NCBI GenBank assembly: GCA_012729695.1
Contig: JAAYCP010000027.1
Location: 1 to 64,000 of the forward strand
Length of the DNA: 64,000 nucleotides
Source of the DNA: Actinomycetales bacterium
Lineage (GTDB): Bacteria > Actinomycetota > Actinomycetes > Actinomycetales > Dermatophilaceae
Reading direction: 5' to 3'
The notes beneath the pieces are model-generated. The model searched no databases. It worked only from the letters and a program-made list of their open reading frames with translations, and was not told where the DNA came from. Made by a program: the position numbers and the translations under genes. This document shows, piece by piece, positions 11,432-22,114 of the stretch (its first letter is position 1; each line of letters starts with the position of its first letter).

Positions 11432-12289
11432 GTGACCACGACCATCCTGTCCATCCAGTCCTCGGTCGCCTACGGCCATGTCGGCAACAGCGCGGCTGTC
11501 TTCCCGCTGCAGCGACTCGGGGTCGAGGTGTGGCCGGTCTACACCGTGCACTTCTCCAACCACACAGGCTACGGCGCGTGGCGGGGGCCGCTGCTCGCCG
11601 CCGAGGACGTGCACGACGTGATCGTGGGCGTCGAGGAGCGGGAGGCGATGCCCGAGATCGACGCGGTGCTGTCGGGATACCAGGGCGGCACCCAGATCGG
11701 GGACGTCATCCTCGACGCCGTGGCGCGGGTCAAGGCGGCCAACCCCGCGGCGATCTACGCCTGCGATCCCGTCATGGGGAACGCCGCGTCGGGGTGCTTC
11801 GTCCACCCCGACATCCCAGTTCTCCTGCGCGACAAGGTCGTCCCGAAGGCCGACCTCATCACGCCGAACCAGTTCGAGCTCGGCTTCCTCACCCGGACGG
11901 AGCCGACCGACCTGGACTCCACGCTCGCCTCCGTGGACCAGGCCCGTGAGATGGGGCCGAGCACGGTCCTCGTCACGTCCGTGCTGCGTCCCGACCGGCC
12001 CGAGGGCACCGTCGAGATGCTCGCCGTGCACGGCGACGGCGCATGGATCGTGCAGACCCCGCACCTGCCGATGAAGGCCAACGGCTCCGGGGACGTCACC
12101 GCAGCGCTGTTCACGGCTCACCTGCTCGAGACCGGTGACGCGGCGCTCTCGCTGGCGCGGACGGCGTCCAGCATGTTCGACCTGCTCAACACCACCCTCG
12201 ACTCCGGCCGGCGCGAGCTGCAGATCGTCCAGAGCCAGGACTACTACGCCCACCCGCGGATGCAGTTCGAGGTCACGCAGGTCCGCTGA
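11432..12289 (+). CDS. pdxY: Pyridoxal kinase (GTG start)
   Basis: TTTILSIQSSVAYGHVGNSAAVFPLQRLGVEVWPVYTVHFSNHTGYGAWRG; ribokinase-type MKANGSGDVTAALF. Confidence 0.93.
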   Translation: MTTTILSIQSSVAYGHVGNSAAVFPLQRLGVEVWPVYTVHFSNHTGYGAWRGPLLAAEDVHDVIVGVEEREAMPEIDAVLSGYQGGTQIGDVILDAVARVKAANPAAIYACDPVMGNAASGCFVHPDIPVLLRDKVVPKADLITPNQFELGFLTRTEPTDLDSTLASVDQAREMGPSTVLVTSVLRPDRPEGTVEMLAVHGDGAWIVQTPHLPMKANGSGDVTAALFTAHLLETGDAALSLARTASSMFDLLNTTLDSGRRELQIVQSQDYYAHPRMQFEVTQVR

Positions 12290-12428
12290 GGGTCGGGGAT
12301 CAGCCTGTCCCAGGCCTGTCTGTGTCTGATCGCCACCCCACGTCCGCCTCTGGGACCCTCGGCCTGGCCAGACGTCGGTCGGCGTTGCCCACGCTGCAGA
12401 CCCGGCCTCCGGGCGCGAGGCGTCGGCG

Positions 12429-13571
12429 TCAGAGGACGACGAGGTCGTCGCGGTGGACGACCACCCGCTCGTAGTGCGGGCCCAGCTCACGGGCCAGCTC
12501 CCGCGTCGATCGACCGAGCAGACGCGGCAGCTCCGTCGAGCTGAAGTTGACCAGGCCTCGGGCGACGACGTGGCCCGACGACGTGACCAGGTCGACCGGG
12601 TCACCCTCGGCGAATCTGCCTGCGACGTCGACGATGCCGGCCGGCAGCAGGGACTTGCGACGCTCCGTGACGGCAGCGACGGCGCCCTCGTCGAGGACCA
12701 GGCGGCCGCGAGCAGTGGTCGCGTGCGCGAGCCACCGCTTCCGGGAGGCCTTGGTCGCCGCGGCGGGGGCGAAGGCGGTCCCCACATCGTGACCGTGGAT
12801 GGCCCGCTTGACGTCGGGAAGGCGGGTCAGCACGGTGGGCACGCCGGCCGCGCCGGCGATGCCGGCCGCCTCGACCTTGGTCACCATGCCGCCGGACCCC
12901 ACCGCGGAGCCGGTGCCTCCGATGCGGATGGCCGCGAGGTCCTCCGGCGAGCCGACGAACGGCACCCTCGAGGTGCCCGGCTCGGAGGGTGGCCCGTCGT
13001 AGAGAGCATCGACATCGGTGAGGAGCACCATGCCGTCGGCACCGACGAGATCCGCGACGAGCGCGGCCAGCCGGTCGTTGTCACCGAACTTGATCTCGTC
13101 GGTGGCAACGGTGTCGTTCTCGTTGACGATGGGCACGATCCCGATCTCGAGCAGCCGCTCGAGAGTGCGCCGGGCGTTGACGTAGTGGGAGCGTCGGGTG
13201 ACGTCGTCGGCGGTGAGCAGCACCTGCCCGACGGTCAGGCCGTGGGTCGCGAAACGCTGCTGATAGGCGGCGATGAGAGCACCCTGCCCCACGGAGGCAG
13301 CCGCCTGCTGGGTCGCGAGGTCCCTCGGGCGCTGGGTCAGGCCCAACGGGCCCATACCGGCGGCAATGGCGCCGGACGAGACGAGGACGACCTGCTGCCC
13401 GGCGAGCCACCGAACCGCTAGGACGTCGACGAGTGCATGCAGTGCTTCCGGGTCGAGCTGGCCTCCAGCGACGGACGTGAGCGACGAGGACCCCACCTTG
13501 ACGACGATCCTGCGTCCCGTGGCCACGGCGGCACGGACCGCCGCCGCCTCCTCACTCATCGTCATCGGCAC
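12429..13571 (-). CDS. proB: Glutamate 5-kinase with PUA domain
   Basis: [13 protein letters not shown]...[25 protein letters not shown]. Confidence 0.95.
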   Translation of the reverse strand: MPMTMSEEAAAVRAAVATGRRIVVKVGSSSLTSVAGGQLDPEALHALVDVLAVRWLAGQQVVLVSSGAIAAGMGPLGLTQRPRDLATQQAAASVGQGALIAAYQQRFATHGLTVGQVLLTADDVTRRSHYVNARRTLERLLEIGIVPIVNENDTVATDEIKFGDNDRLAALVADLVGADGMVLLTDVDALYDGPPSEPGTSRVPFVGSPEDLAAIRIGGTGSAVGSGGMVTKVEAAGIAGAAGVPTVLTRLPDVKRAIHGHDVGTAFAPAAATKASRKRWLAHATTARGRLVLDEGAVAAVTERRKSLLPAGIVDVAGRFAEGDPVDLVTSSGHVVARGLVNFSSTELPRLLGRSTRELARELGPHYERVVVHRDDLVVL

Positions 13572-15075
13572 TCACCCACTGTCCGGCACGTCGCTCGGCT
13601 GCCAGCTGCTCCCGCGCCTCGGCCTGGGCGTCCCTGCGCGCGTGGAACTCCTCGCGCTTCTCGGCGCGTGTCTTGCGGCTTGAGTCCTCGAGCCGCACAT
13701 CGGTCCCGCGTGGTCCGGAGAGGTGCTCCGCACCACCCATCAGCGTGGGCTCCCAGTCGAAGACGACGGCGTTGTCCTCCGGGCCGATGAGCACCGTGGA
13801 GCCGGCAACGGCACCAGCCGCGTAGAGGGCCTCTTCGACGCCGAGGCGCTGGAGCCGGTCGGCGAGGTAGCCGACGGCCTCGTCGTTGGAGAAGTCGGTC
13901 TGTCGGACCCACCGGGTGGGCCGCTCCCCCAGCACCCGGAACACCTCGCCGTCCGGTCCCTCCTCGCGCACGACCGTGAAGCCGCTGTCGTCGACCGCCT
14001 TGGGCCGCAGCACGACCCGAGGCGCCTCCACCACGGGCAGCTCCTCTCGGGCCTGCTCGACATGGCGGGCCAGCGCATACGTCAGCTCCTTGAGGCCGGT
14101 GTGCGCCACCGCTGAGACGATATGCACCTCGAGGCCGCGGGCCTCGAGGTCCGGCTTGACCATCTCGGCCAGCTCGCGCGCGTCGGGCACGTCGGCCTTG
14201 TTGAGGACGACGATGCGGGTGCGCTCCGAGAGGGGCTTGCCGCCCAGGGAGTCGTCCGGCACGTAGGCGGCGAGCTCGGACTCGATGACGTCGAAGTCGC
14301 TGAGCGGGTCGCGACCGGGCTCGAGCGTGGCGCAGTCGATGACGTGCACGAGGACGGAGCAGCGCTCGACGTGGCGGAGGAACTCCAGGCCCAGACCCTT
14401 GCCCATCGAGGCCCCGGGGATGAGCCCTGGGACGTCGGCGATGGTGAACCGCTGGGCGCCGGCCGTGACCACCCCGAGGTTGGGCACGAGGGTCGTGAAG
14501 GGGTAGTCAGCGATCTTCGGCTTGGCCGCCGAGAGCACCGAGACCAGGGAGGACTTCCCTGCGCTGGGGAAGCCGATGAGGGCGACATCGGCGAGCGACT
14601 TCAGCTCCAGGATGATGTCGGTGGACTCGCCGGGCTCACCGAGCAGCGCGAAGCCGGGCGCCTTGCGGCGGGGGCTGGCCAGGGCTTTGTTGCCGAGACC
14701 GCCGCGGCCGCCTCGGGCCGCGACGTAGGTCTGACCCGGCGCGACGAGATCGGCCAGGACGTTCCCGGCCCGGTCCTTGACGACCGTGCCGGCCGGCACG
14801 GGGAGGATGAGGTCGGCGCCGTCGGCGCCGTTGCGCTCGCCCCCGGCGCCGGGAGCGCCGTTCTGGGCCTTGCGGTGGGGCGTGTGGTGGTAGTCGAGCA
14901 GCGTCGTCACCTGCGGGTCGACCGTCAGGATGACGGAGCCGCCGCGGCCCCCGTTGCCGCCGTCAGGACCGCCCAGCGGCTTGAACTTCTCGCGGTGGAC
15001 CGAGGCCACTCCGTTGCCACCCTTGCCCGCGGAGACGTGCAGGATGACCCGATCGACGAAGGTGGCCATGTGCAT
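13552..15075 (-). CDS. obgE: GTPase ObgE/CgtA
   Basis: [52 protein letters not shown]1. Confidence 0.96.
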   Translation of the reverse strand: MHMATFVDRVILHVSAGKGGNGVASVHREKFKPLGGPDGGNGGRGGSVILTVDPQVTTLLDYHHTPHRKAQNGAPGAGGERNGADGADLILPVPAGTVVKDRAGNVLADLVAPGQTYVAARGGRGGLGNKALASPRRKAPGFALLGEPGESTDIILELKSLADVALIGFPSAGKSSLVSVLSAAKPKIADYPFTTLVPNLGVVTAGAQRFTIADVPGLIPGASMGKGLGLEFLRHVERCSVLVHVIDCATLEPGRDPLSDFDVIESELAAYVPDDSLGGKPLSERTRIVVLNKADVPDARELAEMVKPDLEARGLEVHIVSAVAHTGLKELTYALARHVEQAREELPVVEAPRVVLRPKAVDDSGFTVVREEGPDGEVFRVLGERPTRWVRQTDFSNDEAVGYLADRLQRLGVEEALYAAGAVAGSTVLIGPEDNAVVFDWEPTLMGGAEHLSGPRGTDVRLEDSSRKTRAEKREEFHARRDAQAEAREQLAAERRAGQWVSADDDE

Positions 15076-15153
15076 CTGCTCCTGCGAGTGCGACCGGACG
15101 AGCGAAGGACGTTCCTCGTGCCGGGCTTCTGGGACGGGCTAAGCGCCCTCGGC

Positions 15154-15187
15154 GTACCGGAACGTTCCTATTGTCACGTTCTTGTAC
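15154..15187. repeat. 34-bp palindromic element, solitary copy (4th copy in window)
   Basis: GTACCGGAACGTTCCTATTGTCACGTTCTTGTAC; same loop TCCTATTGTC as copies at 24183-24345. Confidence 0.85.
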
Positions 15188-15288
15188 GGGCTGGGCGCCT
15201 GGGTCGGGTTGGTGTCGGGTGGTGTTGGTCTGGCTGGTGTTGGTCTTGTGGTTATCGTGCGGGTGGTTTCACCCGGTCCGGGACGACG

Positions 15289-15323
15289 CGAGGGGCGGGC
15301 CGAAAGGTGGCCCGCCCCTCGCA
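15289..15323 (-). terminator. Terminator downstream of rpmA
   Basis: GCGAGGGGCGGGCC GAAAGGT GGCCCGCCCCTCGC, 14-bp perfect stem. Confidence 0.8.
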
Positions 15324-15371
15324 TACCTTGTGCGGCTCAGGCGAGCGGCACCGGTGGTGTCGTGAACGCGC

Positions 15372-15629
15372 TCAGGCGTCCACGGGAACGACGTTGACGG
15401 TCTTGCGGCCGCGCTTGGTGCCGAACTCGACGGCGCCGGCGACCAGAGCGAACAGCGTGTCGTCGCCACCGCGACCGACGCCGTTGCCCGGGTGGAACTT
15501 CGTGCCGCGCTGGCGGACGAGGATCTCACCGGCGTTGACGACCTGGCCGCCGTAGCGCTTGACGCCGAGGTACTGGGCGTTCGAGTCGCGACCGTTGCGG
15601 GTCGAGGACGCACCCTTCTTGTGTGCCAT
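15372..15629 (-). CDS. rpmA: 50S ribosomal protein L27
   Basis: [48 protein letters not shown]. Confidence 0.98.
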   Translation of the reverse strand: MAHKKGASSTRNGRDSNAQYLGVKRYGGQVVNAGEILVRQRGTKFHPGNGVGRGGDDTLFALVAGAVEFGTKRGRKTVNVVPVDA

Positions 15630-15686
15630 GTCTGTTACCTACTTCGTGAGTCGTGGATGCCGTTGGGGTAGATCAGAGGGTGATGA

Positions 15687-15995
15687 TCAGAGGTTGATCT
15701 CGGTGACCTGCACGCGGGTCAGGTGCTGACGGTGGCCCTGACGCTTGCGGTAGCCGGTCTTGTTCTTGAACTTCATGATCGTGATCTTCGGGCCCTTGGC
15801 CGGACCGAGAACCTCAGCCTTGACCGAAACCTTGGCGAGCTTGGACGCGTCGCTCGTCACGGTGGTGCCGTCGACGACGAGCAGAGGGGTCAGGTCGATG
15901 CTGTCGCCAGTCGAGGCGCTGACCTTGTCGATGATGAGGGTGTCGCCGACGGAGACCTTCTCCTGACGACCACCTGCGCGAACAATCGCGTACAT
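15687..15995 (-). CDS. rplU: 50S ribosomal protein L21
   Basis: [25 protein letters not shown]...[20 protein letters not shown]. Confidence 0.97.
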   Translation of the reverse strand: MYAIVRAGGRQEKVSVGDTLIIDKVSASTGDSIDLTPLLVVDGTTVTSDASKLAKVSVKAEVLGPAKGPKITIMKFKNKTGYRKRQGHRQHLTRVQVTEINL

Positions 15996-16204
15996 GGGGT
16001 GAACTCACTTTCGGTTATGACGGTGATGCGCGCTCTTTGGTGACCGGCTGATAGTTGCCCGGAACGAGCAGTCCGTGGACAGCAGGTATCGCGGGGACAC
16101 CGCTCGGTGGGCGCACCGAGGATCTAATCTACCGTGCCGGGCGGTGCCCGACCAAACCAGCGACCGTGCGGTCAGAGCACGCTGGCGCGTGGGGTGTGAC
16201 CGGA

Positions 16205-19200
16205 TCAGTCCTCTGGGGTGAGGATGCGGACCTCGCTCGCGCCGGGAGGACCGGCCGGGGCGATGACTCGGCCGCGCTTACGGCGCTGCCGGGGCCGGGG
16301 CTCCGGCGTGTCCAGAGGCGCGATCTCGGGTGCCTCAAGCGAGGCTGCGACCTCGTCAGGCGCCTGGGTCGGCACAGATGCGACCTCATCAGGTGACTCC
16401 TGCGGCACGGACGCGACCTCGCTGGCGCCGGCCTCGGCCGTGGCCGGCTCCGAGGCCGACTCGGCTTCGCCGGCCGTTGCCGGCTCGTCGCCTTCAACGG
16501 CCTCGGGGCTCTGCTCGGACTCGGCCTCGACTCGGGGCTCAGCTGTGTCCTCGGGGCCGGGCTCGGCTGCGTCCACCACCGACCCGGTCTCCTCGCCGGC
16601 CTCGAGTGCCGTCTCGGTCGCTTCGATCAGGGACGCCTCGGGCGTTTCCGGTGTGCCGGCGTCAGCCACGGTGGGTGCACCCGAGTCTGCCTCAGCGTCA
16701 CCTTCAGGGGCGCTGGATGCGGCGGCGGCCTTGAGTGCAGCCGCGTGGGCCGCTGCCGCGATCTGAGCCGCAGTCGGTCCGTTGGTGGCCGGCTTGACCA
16801 CCGGCTGGCGCTCGCGGCTCTCTCGGCCACCCCCGTTGCCACGACCACGGCCGCGGCTCCGACCCGAACCGTTGTCCTCGCCGGAGGGCTGGTCCAGGGG
16901 GTCGGAGTGCACGATGACGCCCCGTCCGCCGCAGTGCGCGCACGGCTCGGAGAAGACCTCGAGCAGACCGGTTCCGACGCGCTTACGCGTCATCTGGACC
17001 AGGCCGAGCGAGGTCACCTCAGCGACCTGGTGCTTCGTGCGGTCACGGCCCAGGCACTCGAGGAGGCGACGCACGACGAGGTCCCGGTTGGACTCGAGGA
17101 CCATGTCGATGAAGTCGATGACGATGATGCCGCCGATGTCCCGCAACCGGAGCTGTCGGACGATCTCCTCGGCCGCCTCGATGTTGTTCTTGGTGACCGT
17201 CTCCTCGAGGTTGCCGCCCGACCCGACGAACTTGCCGGTGTTGACGTCGATGACGGTCATCGCCTCGGTCCGGTCGATGACGAGCGAGCCACCGGACGGC
17301 AGCCACACCTTGCGGTCGAGCGCCTTGGCGATCTGCTCGTCGACGCGGTACTCGGTGAACAGGTCCTTCTCACCGGTCCACTTCGTGAGGCGCTTGGCCA
17401 GGTCGGGAGCGACCTCGTCGAGGTAGTCGGCGATGTCCTGGTAGGCCTTGTCCCCGGAGACGATGAGGGAGGTGAAGTCCTCGTTGAAGACGTCGCGGAT
17501 GACCTTGACCGTCAGGTCGGGCTCGCCGTGCAGCAGCACCGGGGCGCCGCCCTTCTTCTTGCCGGCCTTCTCCGCCTTGGACTTGATCCGCTCCCAGGCC
17601 CGGGTCAGTCGCTCGATGTCGGCGGTGAGCTCCTCCTCGGAGGCTCCCTCCGCGGCCGTGCGGACGATGACGCCCGCGTCGTCGGGCACGATCTTCTTCA
17701 GGATCGACTTCAGCCGGGCGCGCTCGGTGTCGGGGAGCTTGCGCGAGATGCCCGTCATGGACGCCTCGGGCACGTAGACGAGGAAGCGTCCCGGGAGGGA
17801 GACCTGCGAGGTCAGCCGTGCACCCTTGTGCCCGATGGGGTCCTTGGTCACCTGCACCAGGACGGTGTCACCGGAGGTCAGGGCGTTCTCGATGCGCCTC
17901 GGGATGTTGCCCTCGAGACCAGCGGCGTCCCAGTTGACCTCGCCGGCGTAGAGGACCGCGTTGCGACCCTTGCCGATGTCGACGAAGGCGGCCTCCATCG
18001 ACGGGAGGACGTTCTGGACCCGGCCGAGGTAGACGTTGCCGATCATCGAGGCGCCGGTCTCCCGGGAGACGTAGTGCTCGACGAGGATGCCGTCCTCCAG
18101 CACACCGATCTGCGTGGTCGCCTCCCGCTCGCGGACCACCATGACCCGCTCGACGCTCTCGCGGCGCGCGAGGAACTCGGCCTCGGTGATGATCTGGCGG
18201 CGGCGGCCGGCCTCACGGCCCTCCCGGCGACGCTGCTTCTTGGCCTCGAGCCGGGTCGAGCCCTTCAGCGCCGTGACCTGCTCGCGGGCCCGTGCCCCCC
18301 GGCTCTCGTCACTCTCGGCGGCATCGGTACCGCCGCGGCGGCGACGCCGACGACGGCGCGACGACTCACCACCCTCGGCCGAGTCGCCGGAGTCCGTGTC
18401 GGACCCGTCCTCGCGGGCCCGGTCCGTGTCGCTGCTCTCGTCGCGGCCGGACTCCGAGTCGGAGCCCTCCTGGCCCTCCTGGGCGCTCTCGTCGGCCGAC
18501 TCCTCCGCGCCTGCGCTGTCGGCACCCCGCGAACGGCGGCCGCGGCCGCCGCGGCGGCGGGAGCGTCGGCTCGAGCCGTCACCGGACTCATCGGCGCCAT
18601 CTGCTCCCGACGTGGGCTCAGTTGTGGCCTCTGCCGACTCGTCCGCCTCCGTGAGTGCGGGTCGAGCGGCCTCGGCCTCCTCGTCCTCCCGGGCGGCTGC
18701 CTCGTCCTCGACCCGGCGTACGGGGGCGCCGGCAGCGGCGGTGGCCCTCCGGCGGCGCGGAGCCACCGGCTCGGGAGCCTGGAAGAGCAGGCCGAAGGTA
18801 GGGATGACCGGCGCTGCCGGCTCGGGTCCGTCCTCGGCTTCTTCTGCCTCAGCGTCTTCAGCCTCAGCGTCTTCTGCCTCGAGGGTTTCTGCGTCGATGG
18901 CCTCTGTATCGGTGGTCTCTGCGTTCGTCGAGTCCCCTTCGTCCGCACCGTCGCCGACCTCCGCCTGCGTGGCGACCTCGTCGTTCTCCGAGGTGACGTC
19001 CGTAGCCTCGGGGCTCGGCTCCTGCGCGGTAGCAGCCTCCTCGGGCGTCGCCTGAGCGGCGGCGACCGCGGCCTTCCGCGACCGACGGGCCCGCTTGGCG
19101 GCGGGCGCCGTCGCGGTGTCCTCCCGGTCCGTCGAGGACTCTGTGCCTGCGGCGTCGGGGCTGCCAGCGGCCGTGCCCTCAGGCGCCGGGGCGTCAGTGC

Positions 19201-19528
19201 CCGGAACGTCAGCGGCCTGGGCGTCCGGGGAGCCATCGGCATCGGTCGCACCGGCCTCCGCCGCCGGAGCGGCCGACTTCCGGGTGGAACGGCGTGCCGT
19301 CGTCCCCTTCGTCGCACGCTTACGGGCGGTCGCCTTCACCGGTGCAGGCTCGGCGCGGGTCTCCGTCTCAGCGGAGTCAGCCGCAGCGTCAGAAGCAGAG
19401 TCTGGGGCAGCGTCCGAAGAGCCGGTGTCGGTCGCTCCGGGCCCGGACTGGGCGCCGGTCAGCTCACCGGTCGTCGCGGCCGAGCCCTCGGTCGATGCTT
19501 GGGAGTAGTCGGTGGGTTCGGAAGCCAT
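16205..19528 (-). CDS. rne: Ribonuclease E/G family protein with long acidic/low-complexity N- and C-terminal extensions
   Basis: GNVYLGRVQNVLPSMEAAFVDIGKGRNAVLYAGEVNWD; MTVIDVNTGKFVGSGG; GGIIVIDFIDM. Confidence 0.95.
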   Translation of the reverse strand: MASEPTDYSQASTEGSAATTGELTGAQSGPGATDTGSSDAAPDSASDAAADSAETETRAEPAPVKATARKRATKGTTARRSTRKSAAPAAEAGATDADGSPDAQAADVPGTDAPAPEGTAAGSPDAAGTESSTDREDTATAPAAKRARRSRKAAVAAAQATPEEAATAQEPSPEATDVTSENDEVATQAEVGDGADEGDSTNAETTDTEAIDAETLEAEDAEAEDAEAEEAEDGPEPAAPVIPTFGLLFQAPEPVAPRRRRATAAAGAPVRRVEDEAAAREDEEAEAARPALTEADESAEATTEPTSGADGADESGDGSSRRSRRRGGRGRRSRGADSAGAEESADESAQEGQEGSDSESGRDESSDTDRAREDGSDTDSGDSAEGGESSRRRRRRRRGGTDAAESDESRGARAREQVTALKGSTRLEAKKQRRREGREAGRRRQIITEAEFLARRESVERVMVVREREATTQIGVLEDGILVEHYVSRETGASMIGNVYLGRVQNVLPSMEAAFVDIGKGRNAVLYAGEVNWDAAGLEGNIPRRIENALTSGDTVLVQVTKDPIGHKGARLTSQVSLPGRFLVYVPEASMTGISRKLPDTERARLKSILKKIVPDDAGVIVRTAAEGASEEELTADIERLTRAWERIKSKAEKAGKKKGGAPVLLHGEPDLTVKVIRDVFNEDFTSLIVSGDKAYQDIADYLDEVAPDLAKRLTKWTGEKDLFTEYRVDEQIAKALDRKVWLPSGGSLVIDRTEAMTVIDVNTGKFVGSGGNLEETVTKNNIEAAEEIVRQLRLRDIGGIIVIDFIDMVLESNRDLVVRRLLECLGRDRTKHQVAEVTSLGLVQMTRKRVGTGLLEVFSEPCAHCGGRGVIVHSDPLDQPSGEDNGSGRSRGRGRGNGGGRESRERQPVVKPATNGPTAAQIAAAAHAAALKAAAASSAPEGDAEADSGAPTVADAGTPETPEASLIEATETALEAGEETGSVVDAAEPGPEDTAEPRVEAESEQSPEAVEGDEPATAGEAESASEPATAEAGASEVASVPQESPDEVASVPTQAPDEVAASLEAPEIAPLDTPEPRPRQRRKRGRVIAPAGPPGASEVRILTPED
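18846..18935. repeat. In-frame 15-bp tandem repeat inside rne (acidic pentapeptides)
   Basis: GCCTCAGCGTCTTCA / GCCTCAGCGTCTTCT / GCCTCGAGGGTTTCT / GCGTCGATGGCCTCT / GTATCGGTGGTCTCT. Confidence 0.75.
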
Positions 19529-19718
19529 GGGGCATCCCTCCAGGTAGGCCGGGTCTTCCGAGCCACACCAAGGGACGTATGCGGGAGCTCGCTCCCCGTC
19601 ACCACTCGGAGCACCGGGTGCTCGAGTCGGATCGCGGACGCATGCGCGTACAGGACGCAGACGCCGCGGAAGTCAGGCGGCTACAGGTGATGGGGCTCGC
19701 GCTCGGCGCGTCACCCTC

Positions 19719-20480
19719 TCAGCTGCCGACGGCTTCCTTGTCGGCAGCCAGTGGATCGGCCACCCGCGCGGGTGCGGTCTGCAGTAGCCCTTGGGCTCGG
19801 CGGGTCACTACCGGTGACACGGCGCTCTCAAGGTCGGCCACTGATCGCAGCGCGGTCAGGATGTCGTCGGGTCGGACAACGGGTGTGGTGTGTTGCACGA
19901 CCACCCGCAGTATCGCATACCGCGCTGAGTCCGGCCCTTCTTCGACGCGCACCTCGGCCGCGACGATGGGCTCGCGGGCATCGAAGGTCTTCGGCCCGTT
20001 CTTGAACACCCGGGTCACCGGAGCCGCCTCGACCGCCAGCAGCTGCTCCACTGCCGCACGGACCCGCTCCGGGTCGGTGCCCGGGAAGGCGATCTCCCAC
20101 TCGCTGGCCTGCAGCCGCTCGGCGAGGGAGCCGGTCCGGGCCTCGACCACCTCGAGGATGTTGAGGCCGTCGGGCAGTGACTCGTCGAGCGCCACACGGA
20201 CCCGCTCGGGGTCGACCCGCTCGGTCACGCTGATCTCAAAGTACTCCGCCTCGCTCGCGGCCCCCGTCGGTGCCGCGCCGGCGTACGAGATCTTGGGGTG
20301 CGGGTGGAAGCCCGCCGAGAACGCCATCGGCACCCCGGCTCGACGCAGGGCCCGCTCGATCGCCCGGGCGAAGTCACGCGAGCTGGAGAAGCGCAGCCGG
20401 CCGCGCCGCGCATACCTGATCCGGAGCTTCTGGACAGGAGGAGGCGGCGGGGGTCCGTCGGGGGTGCGTTGTCGAGACAT
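19719..20480 (-). CDS. TIGR03936 family radical SAM-associated protein (DUF2344)
   Basis: KLRIRYARRGRLRFSSSRDFARAIERALRRAGVPMAFSAGFHPHPKISYAGAAPTG. Confidence 0.92.
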   Translation of the reverse strand: MSRQRTPDGPPPPPPVQKLRIRYARRGRLRFSSSRDFARAIERALRRAGVPMAFSAGFHPHPKISYAGAAPTGAASEAEYFEISVTERVDPERVRVALDESLPDGLNILEVVEARTGSLAERLQASEWEIAFPGTDPERVRAAVEQLLAVEAAPVTRVFKNGPKTFDAREPIVAAEVRVEEGPDSARYAILRVVVQHTTPVVRPDDILTALRSVADLESAVSPVVTRRAQGLLQTAPARVADPLAADKEAVGS

Positions 20481-20604
20481 GGTGGCTCCAGTATCGCCGA
20501 CCCGGCGAGTCCCTCCTCCGACCGGGAACAGCCGGCGCGGAGTCGGAGGAACAGGTGCGTCACCCGCAGACCCACCGCGGATCCGGATCCACTACCTTTC
20601 GGGC

Positions 20605-21972
20605 ATGGCCAACCTCGACCGATCCCGTCTCGCCGACCTGCTCGCCGTCGAGCAGGCGACCTACACCGACCGACACCCGCGCAGTGCCGAGCTGTTCGCC
20701 TCGGCGACGAACCTCTTCGGCAGGGTGCCGATGACCTGGATGAACATGTGGAGCGGCGGCTTCCCGCTCTACCTCGACCGGGCGCAGGGGAACCGGATCA
20801 CCGACGTCGACGGGCACACCTACATCGACTTCGCCCTCGGGGACACCGGTGCGATGGCCGGGCACTCCCCCGCCGCGACCGTGGCCGCGGTGACCCGGCG
20901 GATGAGCGAGCTCGGCGGCATCACGGCGATGCTCCCGACCGAGGACGCCCAGTGGGTCGGCGCGGAGCTCACCCGCCGGTTCGGACTGCCGCTGTGGTCC
21001 TTCACGCTCACCGCCACCGACGCCAACCGCTGGGCCATCCGGCTCGCCCGGCTCGCGACCGGACGGCCGAAGATCCTCGTCTTCGGCCACTGCTACCACG
21101 GCTCGGTCGACGAGGCCTTCGCCGTGCCGGGTCCGGACGGCAAGACCTACTCGCGGGCAGGCAACGTGGCCCCACCCGTCGACCCGTCCCTCACGACCCG
21201 CGCGGTCCCCTGGAATGACCTCGAGGCGGTCGAGGCGGCCCTCGCGCACGGCGACGTCGCCGCGATCCTCACCGAGCCGGCGCTGACGAACATCGGCATC
21301 GTCCTGCCGGAGCCGGGCTTCCTGGAAGGCCTGCGGACCCTCGCCACGAAGTACGGGACCCTGCTGATGATCGACGAGACGCATACGATCTCGGCCGGCT
21401 GGGGCGGCGCTACGCGGGCCTGGGGCCTGGAGCCGGATATCTTCGTCATCGGCAAGTCCATCGGAGGCGGGATCCCCTCCGGTGCCTACGGGATCAGCGA
21501 GGAGGTGGCTGCCGCCGTCACCCGCCACACCGAGTCAGGCGACGCGGACATCGTCGATGTCGGTGGGGTCGGCGGCACGCTCGCCGGGAACGCCCTGTCG
21601 CTCGCCGCGATGCGGGCCACGCTCGGCGAGGTGCTCACCGAGGAGGCCTTCGGGCGGATGATCGCGCTGGCGACGGACTTCACCGCAGGCGTGCAGGCGA
21701 CGCTCGACGAGCTGGACGTGCCGTGGTCGATCTCGCAGCTCGGGGCGCGGGCGGAGTACCGCTTCGTCCGGCCGGCGCCGGTCAACGGTGAGGACTCGGC
21801 CGCTGCCGCCGACGACGACCTGGACGCCTACATGCACCTCGCGATGTGCAACCGGGGCCTCCTGATGACGCCGTTCCACAACATGGCGCTCATGGGACCC
21901 GACGCCTGCGCCGAGGACGTCGCCCGGCACACGGAGGTGTTCCGCGAGGTCGTCTCCGCCCTGTTCGGGTGA
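20605..21972 (+). CDS. PLP-dependent class-III aminotransferase (GSA-aminomutase-like)
   Basis: DVDGHTYIDFALGDTGAMAGHSPAATVAAV...LLMIDETHTISAGWGG...FVIGKSIGGGIPSGAYG. Confidence 0.9.
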   Translation: MANLDRSRLADLLAVEQATYTDRHPRSAELFASATNLFGRVPMTWMNMWSGGFPLYLDRAQGNRITDVDGHTYIDFALGDTGAMAGHSPAATVAAVTRRMSELGGITAMLPTEDAQWVGAELTRRFGLPLWSFTLTATDANRWAIRLARLATGRPKILVFGHCYHGSVDEAFAVPGPDGKTYSRAGNVAPPVDPSLTTRAVPWNDLEAVEAALAHGDVAAILTEPALTNIGIVLPEPGFLEGLRTLATKYGTLLMIDETHTISAGWGGATRAWGLEPDIFVIGKSIGGGIPSGAYGISEEVAAAVTRHTESGDADIVDVGGVGGTLAGNALSLAAMRATLGEVLTEEAFGRMIALATDFTAGVQATLDELDVPWSISQLGARAEYRFVRPAPVNGEDSAAAADDDLDAYMHLAMCNRGLLMTPFHNMALMGPDACAEDVARHTEVFREVVSALFG

Positions 21973-22078
21973 GGGTCCGACCCTTCTCTCCCCGGAGGGA
22001 AGGGCCGACTTCGCATAGGCAGAGTAGTCCTGCGATGTCCGAGGACGTCTTGCGAAGTGACGTATGCGCGGGCGCGGC

Positions 22079-22114
22079 GGGCGGGGATCCGGGCGGGGAT
22101 CAGGGCGCGGATCA
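22079..22114. repeat. 12-bp tandem repeat x3 at the 3' end of the TIGR03960 gene
   Basis: GGGCGGGGATCC / GGGCGGGGATCA / GGGCGCGGATCA. Confidence 0.7.

Noticed and set aside
16745-19690. 981-aa plus-strand ORF
   Set aside because: Antisense to rne; stop-free frames are common in high-GC DNA and the translation has no recognisable domain.
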